DNA of 64,000 bases, taken from assembly GCF_004168585.1 (NCBI RefSeq), contig NZ_PGVH01000043.1:237431-301430 (forward strand), written 5' to 3'. The stretch comes from Shewanella sp. OPT22 (GTDB taxonomy: Bacteria > Pseudomonadota > Gammaproteobacteria > Enterobacterales > Shewanellaceae). Below are positions 17,446 to 26,526 of this stretch, in pieces; the stretch's first letter is position 1; the number at the start of each line of letters is the position of its first letter. Under the pieces are notes generated by a model. That model was given only the letters and a program-made list of their open reading frames with translations, had not been told where the DNA came from and did no database searches. Position numbers and translations under genes: made by a program.

Positions 17446-18399
17446 ATGTCAGTAGACACACAAGAAGTAACAATAGAAGCAAAAAAACAACAAACTCGAA
17501 TGAATAAGTTGCAGAAACGGCTGCGTCGTGAGGTTGGTTCTGCAATTGCTGACTACAACATGATCGAAGACGGTGATCGCGTTATGTGTTGTCTTTCTGG
17601 TGGAAAAGACAGTTATGCCATGTTGGACATTCTTTTAAACCTTCAGCAAAGAGCACCAATTAGCTTTGAAATACTCGCCGTTAATTTAGACCAAAAGCAG
17701 CCAGGCTTTCCTGAAGATGTATTGCCAAATTACCTCGACTCTCTAGGTATTGCTTACCATATACTTGAGAAAGACACCTACTCGATCGTCAGAGAAAAAA
17801 TTCCTGAAGGTCAAAAGACTTGTTCGTTATGTTCTCGTTTACGTAGAGGGACTTTATATGGTTTTGCGCAGCATATAGGTGCAACAAAGATTGCGCTCGG
17901 TCATCATAGAGATGACATTATTGAAACGATGTTTTTGAATATGTTTTATGGTGGAAAAATGAAAGCGATGCCACCTAAGCTGTTATCAGATGATGGTGCA
18001 AATGTTGTGATTCGTCCATTAGCTTACTGCCGTGAAAAAGATATCGCTGAGTATGCAACATTAAAGCAATTTCCGATTATCCCTTGTAATTTGTGTGGCT
18101 CCCAAGAAAATCTAAAACGTCAAGAAGTAAAAGACATGCTAACACTGTGGGATAAACAACAACCAGGGCGCATAGAAACGATATTTACTGCTATGCAAAA
18201 CACTGCGCCGTCACAAGGCGTAGATCGAAACCAATTCGACTTCTTATCGTTAAAGCAGGACCCTGATGCAACTACGAAGGATGGTTTTGTTGCTGAAGCC
18301 GATTTACCTGCTTTTGACTTTGTTGATGTAAATAATAATGGGCACATAAATTTAGATGCAACACAGCGAATTGATGTTGTTAATACATTTACACCATAA
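17446..18399 (+). CDS. ttcA: tRNA 2-thiocytidine(32) synthetase
   Basis: The 317-residue product is an ATP-dependent, iron-sulfur tRNA thiolase that makes s2C at position 32 of some tRNAs. The PP-loop is '[15 protein letters not shown]', and the two cluster-binding CxxC motifs are '[12 protein letters not shown]' and '[13 protein letters not shown]'. The frame is open from 17395, but the ATG at 17446 gives the usual N-terminus (MSVDTQEV). The upstream part encodes non-conserved residues overlapping the hairpin. The C-terminal extension of about 40 residues ('[20 protein letters not shown]') is acidic and variable in the family. A clear terminator follows. Confidence 0.95.
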   Translation: MSVDTQEVTIEAKKQQTRMNKLQKRLRREVGSAIADYNMIEDGDRVMCCLSGGKDSYAMLDILLNLQQRAPISFEILAVNLDQKQPGFPEDVLPNYLDSLGIAYHILEKDTYSIVREKIPEGQKTCSLCSRLRRGTLYGFAQHIGATKIALGHHRDDIIETMFLNMFYGGKMKAMPPKLLSDDGANVVIRPLAYCREKDIAEYATLKQFPIIPCNLCGSQENLKRQEVKDMLTLWDKQQPGRIETIFTAMQNTAPSQGVDRNQFDFLSLKQDPDATTKDGFVAEADLPAFDFVDVNNNGHINLDATQRIDVVNTFTP

Positions 18400-18413
18400 T
18401 TGGTCCTAAAAAG

Positions 18414-18442
18414 AAAAGTCCTTTTTAACAAAGGACTTTTTT
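18414..18442. terminator. bidirectional terminator between ttcA and pdxH
   Basis: AAAAGTCCTTT and AAAGGACTTTT form an 11-bp stem with a five-base loop. T tracts follow on the plus strand, and A/T-rich flanks make it suitable for the convergent pdxH gene too. Confidence 0.85.
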
Positions 18443-18455
18443 ATATTTAGGATTC

Positions 18456-19091
18456 TTAAGGTGCTAGCCTATCAATATTCCAATCATCATGGTCTTTTGT
18501 ATATAAAAATCGGTCATGCAAGCGATGTTCTCCGCCTTGCCAAAATTCAATTGATTCAGGTTTAACGATATATCCCCCCCAGAATTTAGGTAAAGGTACA
18601 TCTCCTTCTGCGAACTTTTGCTTCATTTCTTTGAATTTTATTTCTAAAGCCTGTCTTGCTGTTAGCTTATGTGACTGCTTTGAAACCCATGCTGCAATCT
18701 GACTTTCTTTAGGACGAGTTACAAAATATTTTAATACTTCAGCAGTGGAAAGCTTTGTTGCGTGGCCGGTTATCGCAACTTGTCGTTCAATATTATGCCA
18801 AGGAAATAATAAATTAACCTTGTTATTGCCTTCTAAATGTTGGGCTTTACGACTTTCTAAGTTGGTAAAAAATACAAATCCATTTTTATCGAAGCGCTTG
18901 AGCAGAACAATACGCTGGTATGGTTGACCATTAGCATCGACTGTTGCTACAACCATTGCAGTAGGATCAAGCATTTGTAAGTCTTTAGCTTGCGTCATCC
19001 ATTTTTCAAGCAAAGCAAAAGGCTCATTTGGTAGGTCTGAACTGCGCAACCCACCTTTTAGATACTCACGACGAACCTCAGATAAATCCAT
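18456..19091 (-). CDS. pdxH: pyridoxamine 5'-phosphate oxidase
   Basis: The 211-residue product is a FMN-dependent enzyme that oxidises pyridoxine/pyridoxamine phosphate to pyridoxal phosphate. Family motifs include '[20 protein letters not shown]' near the FMN site, '[13 protein letters not shown]', '[13 protein letters not shown]' and the C-terminal '[15 protein letters not shown]' with the final 'IDRLAP'. Length equals the family norm. It starts five bases after the stop of speB. The operon makes sense because SpeA, the first enzyme upstream, uses pyridoxal phosphate. Confidence 0.96.
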   Translation of the reverse strand: MDLSEVRREYLKGGLRSSDLPNEPFALLEKWMTQAKDLQMLDPTAMVVATVDANGQPYQRIVLLKRFDKNGFVFFTNLESRKAQHLEGNNKVNLLFPWHNIERQVAITGHATKLSTAEVLKYFVTRPKESQIAAWVSKQSHKLTARQALEIKFKEMKQKFAEGDVPLPKFWGGYIVKPESIEFWQGGEHRLHDRFLYTKDHDDWNIDRLAP

Positions 19092-19096
19092 ACTGC

Positions 19097-20029
19097 TTAT
19101 TCCTTAATTAAATCTTTACCTAATGCCCATATATGAAGCATATCTAAACCAAGTGTAGCACCTGCTAACGCCGTTATTTCTGAAGAGTCATACGCAGGAG
19201 CAACTTCAACCACGTCCATTCCGACAATGTTTAGACCTTGTAAGCCTCTAACGATTTTAAGCGCTTTATCACTGCTTAAGCCACCACACACTGGTGTACC
19301 TGTACCCGGAGCAAAAGCTGGATCGATACAATCTATATCAAAAGTAAGATAAACAGGATGATCACCCACTCGTGATTTTACTTGATTGACAATATCTTCA
19401 ACGGTTAAGTCGTTCGCGGTTCCTGCATCAATGACTTTGAATTTATGATTTTTATGATTGTATTCAGTACGAATGCCAATTTGAACTGAATGCTCTGGGT
19501 CTATAATGCCCTCATTTGGAGCATGATAGAACATAGTACCATGATCATACTTACTGCCCTGATCATAGGTATCAGTGTGCGCATCAAAATGAATAAGTGC
19601 CATTTTGCCATGCTTCTTAAAATGCGCTCTTAACAGCGGTAATGTAACAAAGTGGTCGCCGCCAAAACTCAATAGTGCTTTATTCGACTCAACAATTTTC
19701 GTGGCAAAGTCTTCAACCCTTTGGGTAAAGTCTTCTGAATCACCACAATCAAAAACAAGATCTCCTGCATCAACGATGGAGATATGCCGACTTAAATTAA
19801 ACTGCCAAGGCCAACGTTTTGCTTCCCAAGCTAAATTAGTTGATGCATTACGTATCGCGCCTGGGCCCATTCTTCCACCAGATCGCCCTGTCGTAGCCAT
19901 ATCAAATGGTAAGCCTAATACCACAACATCTGCATCACTTTCTAGTGGTTTGAAATCAAGAGGTTGACGCAAATAACCGAATGCATTTGAGTACAACGAA
20001 TAATCTGGTTTATCTGCTAAGGTTGTCAT
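19097..20029 (-). CDS. speB: agmatinase
   Basis: The 310-residue product is a manganese ureohydrolase that cuts agmatine into putrescine and urea. The metal ligands are visible in '[12 protein letters not shown]', '[11 protein letters not shown]' and '[18 protein letters not shown]'. It lies 42 bases after speD and two genes after speA in the same direction, completing the arginine to agmatine to putrescine route in the cytoplasm. Length and motifs are typical. Confidence 0.95.
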   Translation of the reverse strand: MTTLADKPDYSLYSNAFGYLRQPLDFKPLESDADVVVLGLPFDMATTGRSGGRMGPGAIRNASTNLAWEAKRWPWQFNLSRHISIVDAGDLVFDCGDSEDFTQRVEDFATKIVESNKALLSFGGDHFVTLPLLRAHFKKHGKMALIHFDAHTDTYDQGSKYDHGTMFYHAPNEGIIDPEHSVQIGIRTEYNHKNHKFKVIDAGTANDLTVEDIVNQVKSRVGDHPVYLTFDIDCIDPAFAPGTGTPVCGGLSSDKALKIVRGLQGLNIVGMDVVEVAPAYDSSEITALAGATLGLDMLHIWALGKDLIKE

Positions 20030-20071
20030 TACTGCTCCTAAATCTCTTTAACTGTGTAAGTAAAAGAAATT

Positions 20072-20962
20072 CTATTTTTCTGTTGCTTGATAATGGAGAT
20101 ATTTTACATCAATTCCATTCTCAGAAGTTATTTCTGCAATGGTATGTTTACTAAGGGTAAAATAAGTGTGAGGTAAGTTGGTATTAATAAATATACTATC
20201 CCAAAATTTTGGATTTAGATTTACTAATAGATTCTGAACGATCTGCTGATATCTTTCTGTGTCAGACAAGTTTGTCTCAAGGGTTACGAATGAATTAGGT
20301 ACTTGAGGTGTGACATGAATCGTAAAATATTCACCCCCTTTTATCCCATTTATAGAGTAACCAAAAGGTGAAAATAAATAGTCATCGATAAGGTAGTCTT
20401 TAAACAACACGTCAATTTCAAGTAGCTTTCTGATGAACCTCTTATCAACATTAGTTTCAGTCAAATTACAAATAGCCTTTGTATCAATGTCATACATCAA
20501 TAACTCGAAACATTGAAATTGTTTGTTTGGGTTATGTACGAATAAATGGTGACAATGAGAATCTACTGTTTGAATACGATAAAAAGATCCACTTAATTGT
20601 TTTTGTAATACTTCAACATCTTGCTGGAATGTCGTTTTTTGCAGCTCGGGGCTAATTTCATTCTTCCTTTGGTAAATCAAAGAATCAAATGCTTTTACAC
20701 CGAGCTCATCGATAAGCGCTTGAATAGAATTAATTAAAATAGTACGGCCACATGTAATCATCAGGACTTCTTTATCCCAGACGAACAAACTCGATTCACT
20801 TAATATATATGCATCACAGTGGTCATTACTTATCACAGATATGATTTCTGCGTTAGCTCGATTAACAACAAGCTGCCAAAAATCAAACCCTAGTGTTCTT
20901 AAAGACACACTAGGCTCAGATACTGTAAGTTTTAATTTTTTTTCTGTTCCTTCAAAAAACAT
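20072..20962 (-). CDS. speD: eukaryotic-type (class 2) S-adenosylmethionine decarboxylase
   Basis: The 296-residue product begins MFFEGTEKKLKL, which resembles the N-terminus of eukaryotic AdoMet decarboxylases ('FFEGTEKKLE'). It has 'AYILSESSLFVWDKEVLMIT', where the proenzyme cuts between Glu and Ser and the Ser becomes the pyruvoyl group. 'TCGRTIL' carries the active-site Cys, and 'FSPFGYSINGIKGGEYFTIH' with 'VTPQVPNSFVTLETN' forms the C-terminal sheet. It is shorter than plant and animal enzymes (330-380). It is unlike the small bacterial SpeD of E. coli. The operon speA-speD-speB supports a role in spermidine-type synthesis, though some bacterial class 2 homologues have changed substrate to ornithine or arginine. 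Confidence 0.88.
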   Translation of the reverse strand: MFFEGTEKKLKLTVSEPSVSLRTLGFDFWQLVVNRANAEIISVISNDHCDAYILSESSLFVWDKEVLMITCGRTILINSIQALIDELGVKAFDSLIYQRKNEISPELQKTTFQQDVEVLQKQLSGSFYRIQTVDSHCHHLFVHNPNKQFQCFELLMYDIDTKAICNLTETNVDKRFIRKLLEIDVLFKDYLIDDYLFSPFGYSINGIKGGEYFTIHVTPQVPNSFVTLETNLSDTERYQQIVQNLLVNLNPKFWDSIFINTNLPHTYFTLSKHTIAEITSENGIDVKYLHYQATEK

Positions 20963-20998
20963 GTAGCTCTGAGCCTTTTCAAAAAGGAGTTTCCCCCT

Positions 20999-22927
20999 TT
21001 ATCTAAAATCTTCCAAATATGTATAACCTTGAAGACCTGCTTCTAGCTCGCCTAGAATACTTTCTCTTTCATTTTCAGATATATGCTTATTAACAAGATC
21101 TTCATAAGTCTGCATAAAACCTAAAGCATCAAGATTAACGTACCTGAGAACGTCAGCAACAGTATCGCCGGGTAAGACTGATTCAATGAAGCTATTACCA
21201 TCGTCATCAACACGAACAACCGCTGAATGACTATCACCGAATAGATTATGAATATCACCAAGAATTTCTTGATAAGCCCCAACCAAAAAGAAGCCTATTA
21301 AATAAGGGCTATCAGCATTCCAAGCTGGAACAGGTAATGTTGTTTCAATACCTTGACCATCAACATATTGATCAACGATACCATCAGAATCACAAGTAAT
21401 ATCAAGCATTACTGCACGACGTTTTGCTGGTTTATCGAGTCCAGACAGTGGTAACACAGGGAATACTTGATCGATACCCCACGCATCAGGCAAAGATTGA
21501 AACAATGAGAAGTTAACAAAGAATTTATCAGCAAGCTTCTCATTCAGTTCATCAATAATTGGGCGGTGATATCGGTTTTTACTGTTTAACAGCCCCTGAA
21601 TATCATGACAGATACGTAAATTGGTTTGCTCAGCCCACGCTCTTTCAGTTAGAGATAATTGACCTAATGCAAATAATGAATGAGCTTCAGCAAGATCACT
21701 TTGAGTGTCGTGATAGATTTCAATCATCGCACGTTGATTAGCACGACCTTTCAACTCTTCCCAAGATTGCCACATATTATGTAGTAATACTGGTGCATTT
21801 TCTTCTGGAGGTTGAATATTTTCAGCTTGATAAGCCTCAGTACCAATAACATCAGTAATTAAAACGGCATGATGCGCAGTAAGATGACGCCCAGATTCAG
21901 AGATAATTCTTGGCATTGGCTGATCATATTCATGACAAATATCCATCAATACATGAACAATATTATTGGCATACTCTGTTAGACCATAATTCATAGAATT
22001 ATTACTTTGGCTTCTTGTACCATCGTAATCTACAGCTAACCCACCGCCAACATCAAAGCAATCAATTTGAGCTCCGAGCTTACGCAGCTCACAATAAAAT
22101 CGAGCCGCTTCACTTACCCCTTGACGAATATCACGGATATTCGCTATTTGAGAACCAAGATGAAAATGTAAAAGCTGTAGACAATCAAGCATATCTGCTT
22201 GCTTGAGTTGATCAATAACAGTGAGTACTTGAGCGGCAGACAAGCCGAACTTAGATTTTTCACCGCCACTGGCTTGCCATTTGCCTTTACCTTGAAACGC
22301 TAGTCGAGCTCTTAAACCTAGTCTAGGTGTGACGCCTAGGTCTTTAGCTTCCTTTAACACCATTTCGAGTTCAGACATTTTTTCTAAAACGATATAAACT
22401 TTATGGCCGAGTTTCTCACCAATGAGTGCTAAACGAATATATTCATTATCTTTGTATCCATTACAAACAATAACAGAACTGGCTTTTTGCGCCATGGCGA
22501 GTACAGCCATTAATTCAGGTTTACTGCCTGCTTCTAATCCAAGTTGAGGTACTTCTTTTTGTTGCTGACTAGCAAGAATTTCTTCAACAACCGTTTTCTG
22601 TTGATTAACTTTAATTGGATAAACCAATAAATAATCATTTTCATACTCGTATTTGCTAATAGCGTTATTAAATGCGCTACACAAACTATGAACTCGATGA
22701 TGTAAAATTTGTGGGAAACGAATGAGTACGGGCAACGAAATGCCAGCAGCAACCATATCTTGGGCCAGCTTGTTCAATCCAATCTTATAATCAGGTCGTG
22801 TCAGATCAGGTGCGACATTAACTTCACCTTGATCATCAACACCATAGAAACCCTGGCTCCAATGCGTAACATTGTAGCCATCTCTTGCATCATCAATAGA
22901 CCAATTGTTCATATTGTATGAGTCCAA
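20999..22927 (-). CDS. speA: biosynthetic arginine decarboxylase
   Basis: The 642-residue product is a PLP-dependent fold-III decarboxylase making agmatine from arginine. The PLP lysine is in '[18 protein letters not shown]'. The phosphate-binding part is '[17 protein letters not shown]', and the catalytic C-terminal Cys region is '[19 protein letters not shown]'. Length is close to E. coli SpeA (658). It is the first gene of a minus-strand operon with speD 36 bases downstream. The 274-base divergent region to cvfB holds the promoter; no riboswitch is evident. The start at 22925-22927 may be internal to the family's usual N-terminus by a few residues. Confidence 0.96.
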   Translation of the reverse strand: MDSYNMNNWSIDDARDGYNVTHWSQGFYGVDDQGEVNVAPDLTRPDYKIGLNKLAQDMVAAGISLPVLIRFPQILHHRVHSLCSAFNNAISKYEYENDYLLVYPIKVNQQKTVVEEILASQQQKEVPQLGLEAGSKPELMAVLAMAQKASSVIVCNGYKDNEYIRLALIGEKLGHKVYIVLEKMSELEMVLKEAKDLGVTPRLGLRARLAFQGKGKWQASGGEKSKFGLSAAQVLTVIDQLKQADMLDCLQLLHFHLGSQIANIRDIRQGVSEAARFYCELRKLGAQIDCFDVGGGLAVDYDGTRSQSNNSMNYGLTEYANNIVHVLMDICHEYDQPMPRIISESGRHLTAHHAVLITDVIGTEAYQAENIQPPEENAPVLLHNMWQSWEELKGRANQRAMIEIYHDTQSDLAEAHSLFALGQLSLTERAWAEQTNLRICHDIQGLLNSKNRYHRPIIDELNEKLADKFFVNFSLFQSLPDAWGIDQVFPVLPLSGLDKPAKRRAVMLDITCDSDGIVDQYVDGQGIETTLPVPAWNADSPYLIGFFLVGAYQEILGDIHNLFGDSHSAVVRVDDDGNSFIESVLPGDTVADVLRYVNLDALGFMQTYEDLVNKHISENERESILGELEAGLQGYTYLEDFR

Positions 22928-23201
22928 CTATTTATTACTTACAACCGCTTGAAATACAAACAGCACCATGAATTTCAGCCACACTATCTAAATAGAATGA
23001 GAAAAATGCGCAATTAGACACCGAAGATCAAAGGTTTGCAACTAAAGGATAATGATTACAAACGCTAATGAAAAAAATGTATGACTGGTGATTGAATAAC
23101 GCTCAATAAAGCATGTAAATATGCTTAAACAAAGTGATTATAAAATGAATTTATCTCAAAAAACACTTATAATCCTGCAGTTCTAAAATAGAATTGAGAA
23201 A

Positions 23202-24035
23202 ATGATGATAGAGCTTGGTAAATATTCCACATTAGAAGTCGTTAAACTGGTCGATTTCGGTGCTTACTTAAACGCTGGCGATTTTGGTCAAGTTTTACTA
23301 CCAAAAAAATATGTTCCTGAAGACACTGATGTTGGAGACGAGCTAAAGGTTTTCTTATATCTTGATTCAAAAGATTTGTTGATAGCAACAACACAAAGAC
23401 CTCGTTCACAAGTTGGTCAATTTTCTTATCTAAAAGCAATTGCAACGAATAAGATCGGTGCATTTCTAGATTGGGGATTAGATAAAGATTTATTACTTCC
23501 GTTTGCAGAGCAGAATAAGCGTGTTGAGGAAGGACGTTCTTACGTTGTTTATACTTACATTAATCACATTGATGAGCGAATTGTCGCATCGATGAAGATA
23601 GATAAGTTCTTGGATCAAATCGAGCCAGATTACGAAGAAGGACAAGAGGTTAAGTTACTTATTGCTGGTAAATCTGACCTTGGTTACAAAGCCATTATTG
23701 AAGATCAACATTGGGGACTCGTTTTCTATAATGATATTTTCCAAGATATCAAAATTGGGAAAAAGGTTACTGGCTATGTTAAGCGTGTTCGAGAGGACGG
23801 TAAAATTGATTTAACCCTCCAAAAAGCAGACAATCAAAGTTTTGATAAACATACAAACTCTGTTCTTATCAAAATCAAACAAGCAGATGGTTTTTTACCA
23901 CTAGGCGATAAAAGCGACCCAGAGCTCATCTACAAAGAGTTTGGATTTAGCAAAAAAATCTATAAGAAAGCGATTGGTAGTTTGTTCAAAGCGAAACTTA
24001 TTACCATTGAAAAAGACGGAATTCATTTAGTTTAG
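23202..24035 (+). CDS. CvfB-like S1 RNA-binding protein
   Basis: The 277-residue product consists of tandem S1-like OB-fold domains followed by a C-terminal winged helix. 'VKLVDFGAYLNAGDFGQVLL' and 'YLKAIATNKIGAFLDWGLDK' open the first two OB folds. 'GKKVTGYVKRVREDGKIDLT' is a classical S1 strand pair. The C-terminal segment 'YKEFGFSKKIYKKAIGSLFK' matches the CvfB/YitL winged helix. Relatives bind RNA and influence virulence or ribosome-linked regulation; a precise role is not known. It is monocistronic, divergent from speA, and followed by a hairpin terminator. Confidence 0.88.
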   Translation: MMIELGKYSTLEVVKLVDFGAYLNAGDFGQVLLPKKYVPEDTDVGDELKVFLYLDSKDLLIATTQRPRSQVGQFSYLKAIATNKIGAFLDWGLDKDLLLPFAEQNKRVEEGRSYVVYTYINHIDERIVASMKIDKFLDQIEPDYEEGQEVKLLIAGKSDLGYKAIIEDQHWGLVFYNDIFQDIKIGKKVTGYVKRVREDGKIDLTLQKADNQSFDKHTNSVLIKIKQADGFLPLGDKSDPELIYKEFGFSKKIYKKAIGSLFKAKLITIEKDGIHLV

Positions 24036-24050
24036 ATGAGTTAAAATAGC

Positions 24051-24075
24051 TAATAGCCTGTAAAACAGGCTATTA
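24051..24075. terminator. bidirectional terminator hairpin
   Basis: TAATAGCCTGT and ACAGGCTATTA form an 11-bp perfect stem with a three-base loop, between two convergent genes. Confidence 0.8.
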
Positions 24076-24089
24076 AAACTTTTATACTT

Positions 24090-24611
24090 TTATACTTTGA
24101 TGCATTGCAGTAAAGCTATATAAGGCGGCATATTATTGTGAGGAGCATTATTCCCCTCTGCTTCTGTCCGTCGTTTTTGATTGAAGCGAATGCCAACGTC
24201 ATCCCCTTGGCCTGTAGCAAATTCAGGATCTTTCCCTCTGTCCTCATAATACCAATCACTATACACATGAGTATGTCTTGGCAATTCTTGCTTGGTTAAT
24301 TGATGTTTTTCTTCACCACCAATGTTTCCTAATTCATAGGCTGATAAACCTGCACGTTGGTCATTGAGTGAAATGGTAAAACGTCCTTTTCCAGGTTCAA
24401 ATACATCCCAACCATTTGGGCAATGTTTTAAATTAAAGAAAGCAATAGTACTCGCAGGGATAATCTTTCCACTCGAATGTAATTTTTGTTCAAGTGTATT
24501 GAGTTGTTGTTTAAGAGCTAAATTAATTTCAGACTGTTGTAAATGCTTTTGATAACTGAAAATACCGACCGCAGCGGTTAATAGAAAAATGAAACCAGAA
24601 ATGTACTTCAT
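24090..24611 (-). CDS. membrane-anchored tail-collar-like protein
   Basis: Starting at the ATG 24609-24611 the product has about 173 residues. It starts with an N-terminal hydrophobic anchor ('MKYISGFIFLLTAAVGIF') and a short coiled coil ('LALKQQLNTLEQKL'). A phage tail-collar-like domain follows, with 'IAFFNLKHCPNGWDVFEPGKG', 'GGEEKHQLTKQELPRHTH' and the end motif 'APHNNMPPYIALLQCIKV'. The Cys pair probably forms a disulfide. Such domains occur in phage fibres and also in host surface proteins. No phage genes are adjacent, so I take it as a solitary host protein. The frame is open upstream to 24641, but the downstream ATG gives a normal signal anchor. Confidence 0.7.
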   Translation of the reverse strand: MKYISGFIFLLTAAVGIFSYQKHLQQSEINLALKQQLNTLEQKLHSSGKIIPASTIAFFNLKHCPNGWDVFEPGKGRFTISLNDQRAGLSAYELGNIGGEEKHQLTKQELPRHTHVYSDWYYEDRGKDPEFATGQGDDVGIRFNQKRRTEAEGNNAPHNNMPPYIALLQCIKV

Positions 24612-24664
24612 ATAACATCCATTTATTATTTTAATAAACAAACCATAACAGATTTGTTAAGTGT

Positions 24665-25816
24665 TTATCTATCCCAACGTGCTTTAATCATTGCACCATC
24701 TTCAGCCAAAATATCTCGACCGTATCGATAAACCATTTCTATACTACTCCATCTACCAGATTGTTGAGCAGCAATATGAGAATGACCTTTTGCTAATAAA
24801 TCTTGGCAAGCACCAACACGCGCAGAGTGTCCCGACCATCTTTCAATATTGTGAACAATGAACGGATCAACTTGCTTAATATCAACTAACGCCTTTTGAA
24901 ATATTTTATCTATAGAATAACCAGAAAGCGGTTTTTGTTGCTCATATTCATTTAAGTTATTATGCCATTTTACTTTATTGGATTTTAAAATTGGACGAAA
25001 AATAATGCCTGACATTGGGCTATTTAATTTATTTATGTAATTTTTCAGTATGTTAATGCACTCTCTGCTTAACATAACTTTGTCAGCCAAACCACTGTGG
25101 TTTGTTTTTGTAAATGGAATCGTTAGAATTGCACGTCCATCACTACTGAAACTCAAATCAGAAAACTTTATGCGGGCTAATTCAGACTCCCTCAATAATG
25201 TTTCATATGAAAAACAAAGCAGTGCTAAATTTCTTACATCCGCTAATTTATGGCTCTCTGACCAGAGCTCTATTACTTTATCTAAATGAACTTCTTTAAA
25301 GGAAGCGACTTGTGAAATGACTTCGCCTGTACGGGATTTTTGCTTTTTAATTCCTTTTAACAGTTGTCGTATACGTGCGCTTTTAGTAGGAGACGGTAAT
25401 CCGGCTGCTTCATGGATTGAATTGACCGCCCAAATAAAAATTTGTAATGAGTTAGCTTTCGAGGTCTTACTTTTTTGAATCAAAAAACGTTCAAAGGTAA
25501 TGACGGATGATGGCAGAAATCGTTCTGAATTGACTGAACACCATTCAACAAATTTATTCCAATTGAACTGAATACTCTTTTTTGAGTTGTCAGAATAAAA
25601 ATATTCATTCTCAAGTGACGAGGTAAACTCGCTTAGCAAAAGTGTAACGATCGATTGAATTTTTTCATTATTTTCTTGAGAGGGAGACTCACTTAGAATT
25701 TCTTGTAACTCTGTTTTCAAACCATCATTGGGATGTTGAAGTTGAGAATAATAGGTTGAATGATCACCCTTGATAGGTAGTGACTTGTTTATATTTGACG
25801 GTTCAATTTTCATCAT
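24665..25816 (-). CDS. tyrosine-type site-specific recombinase (second)
   Basis: The 383-residue product has the recombinase catalytic residues: Arg in 'YETLLRESELARIKF', Lys in 'LTIPFTKTNHSG', and H-x2-R in 'GHSARVGACQDLLAKG'. The late His/Trp position is 'QSGRWSSIEMVYRYG', with the Tyr of MVYRYG as nucleophile. A core-binding domain precedes ('FNWNKFVEWCSVNSERFLPS', 'YLI'-type helices). It overlaps the upstream small gene (25803-26318) by 14 bases, indicating coupled translation. It is only distantly like the recombinase at 6093-7388. The pair lies beside hrpA with no other mobile-element genes. Confidence 0.85.
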   Translation of the reverse strand: MMKIEPSNINKSLPIKGDHSTYYSQLQHPNDGLKTELQEILSESPSQENNEKIQSIVTLLLSEFTSSLENEYFYSDNSKKSIQFNWNKFVEWCSVNSERFLPSSVITFERFLIQKSKTSKANSLQIFIWAVNSIHEAAGLPSPTKSARIRQLLKGIKKQKSRTGEVISQVASFKEVHLDKVIELWSESHKLADVRNLALLCFSYETLLRESELARIKFSDLSFSSDGRAILTIPFTKTNHSGLADKVMLSRECINILKNYINKLNSPMSGIIFRPILKSNKVKWHNNLNEYEQQKPLSGYSIDKIFQKALVDIKQVDPFIVHNIERWSGHSARVGACQDLLAKGHSHIAAQQSGRWSSIEMVYRYGRDILAEDGAMIKARWDR

Positions 25817-26318
25817 ATAAACCTAAGCAACCTTTATGGTCATGATATGTATCAACGAGGAACTCAATCGCAGAACTTAAGCTTTCCAGTTTTTCAATTT
25901 GTTTAATTTGCTCAAGTTGCTCATAAATAGGTTTTGCTAACTCAAGACGAACAAGCTTGTTTCTTTTCTTGATTTGACGTAGTTCGAAACGAACAGCACG
26001 CCAGCCTTTTTCTGAGAATATGCGATTCAAATTAACATTAATTACATCAAGGCTTTCAAATTCCGTATCTTTAACGGGTAAAGATTGCAGCTTCTTTAAC
26101 AATAAGCTCGTTTCAGAGATGTAGCTATTTGCGACCTTATCAGTGAAATTACTATTATAGTTTTCGAATTTTAATACAACATTATTTCTACGAATCTTTT
26201 TAAGAAGGTATGAAGTAATTATTGGAAGTTCGTCTGGTGAAAGCAACAGCAGAGGACGTCCACGCTTTTTATTTCCATCAACATATTCCCAATGAGGTGT
26301 TCTATAATTCAAGTGCAT
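25803..26318 (-). CDS. putative DNA-binding partner of the recombinase (AT-hook/RHH-like)
   Basis: This 171-residue protein has no family that I recognise. Near the N-terminus is 'GNKKRGRPLLLL', an AT-hook-like GRP core flanked by Lys/Arg. The C-terminal part 'LVRLELAKPIYEQLEQIKQI', followed by 'EKLESLSSAIEFLVDTY', has the strand-helix-helix pattern of ribbon-helix-helix proteins. The middle is helical and basic ('FELRQIKKRNKLVRLE'). The gene precedes the recombinase and overlaps it by 14 bases. I infer a DNA-binding accessory factor, for example a directionality factor or repressor of the recombinase. A perfect 24-bp palindrome lies 98 bases upstream. Confidence 0.55.
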   Translation of the reverse strand: MHLNYRTPHWEYVDGNKKRGRPLLLLSPDELPIITSYLLKKIRRNNVVLKFENYNSNFTDKVANSYISETSLLLKKLQSLPVKDTEFESLDVINVNLNRIFSEKGWRAVRFELRQIKKRNKLVRLELAKPIYEQLEQIKQIEKLESLSSAIEFLVDTYHDHKGCLGLYDEN

Positions 26319-26415
26319 TACAGCTAAACTTCCAATTTATTATTAAGTAGCACCACTACCATAAACAGGCCTTTAAATTTCAAATTTTATGGAAAAAGAC
26401 GTTTATAAAGATAGG

Positions 26416-26439
26416 TTGATATAATTAGCATTATATCAA
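26416..26439. repeat. 24-bp perfect palindrome (10-4-10)
   Basis: TTGATATAAT, TAGC, ATTATATCAA: a perfect 10-bp dyad, 98 bases upstream of the small gene in the recombinase operon. Its layout equals the dyad upstream of the first recombinase, though the sequence differs. It may be the operator or crossover site for this pair. Confidence 0.6.
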
Positions 26440-26496
26440 TTTATAATCGTGTGATTCCAACATAAATTGAACTATTTCGTAGAAGTTTTATGCAAA

Positions 26497-26521
26497 AGAA
26501 AGGCCCCGTTTAGGAGCCTTA
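26497..26521 (-). terminator. terminator after hrpA
   Basis: On the minus strand AAGGCTCC and GGGGCCTT pair (one bulge) around TAAAC and run into TTCTTTT, just after the hrpA stop. Confidence 0.65.
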
Positions 26522-26526
26522 TTGAG

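Noticed and set aside
24090-24611. Prophage remnant suggested by tail-collar domain and nearby integrase
   Set aside because: No capsid, terminase, lysis or other tail genes; neighbours are chromosomal housekeeping genes, and the collar protein has a host-type signal anchor.
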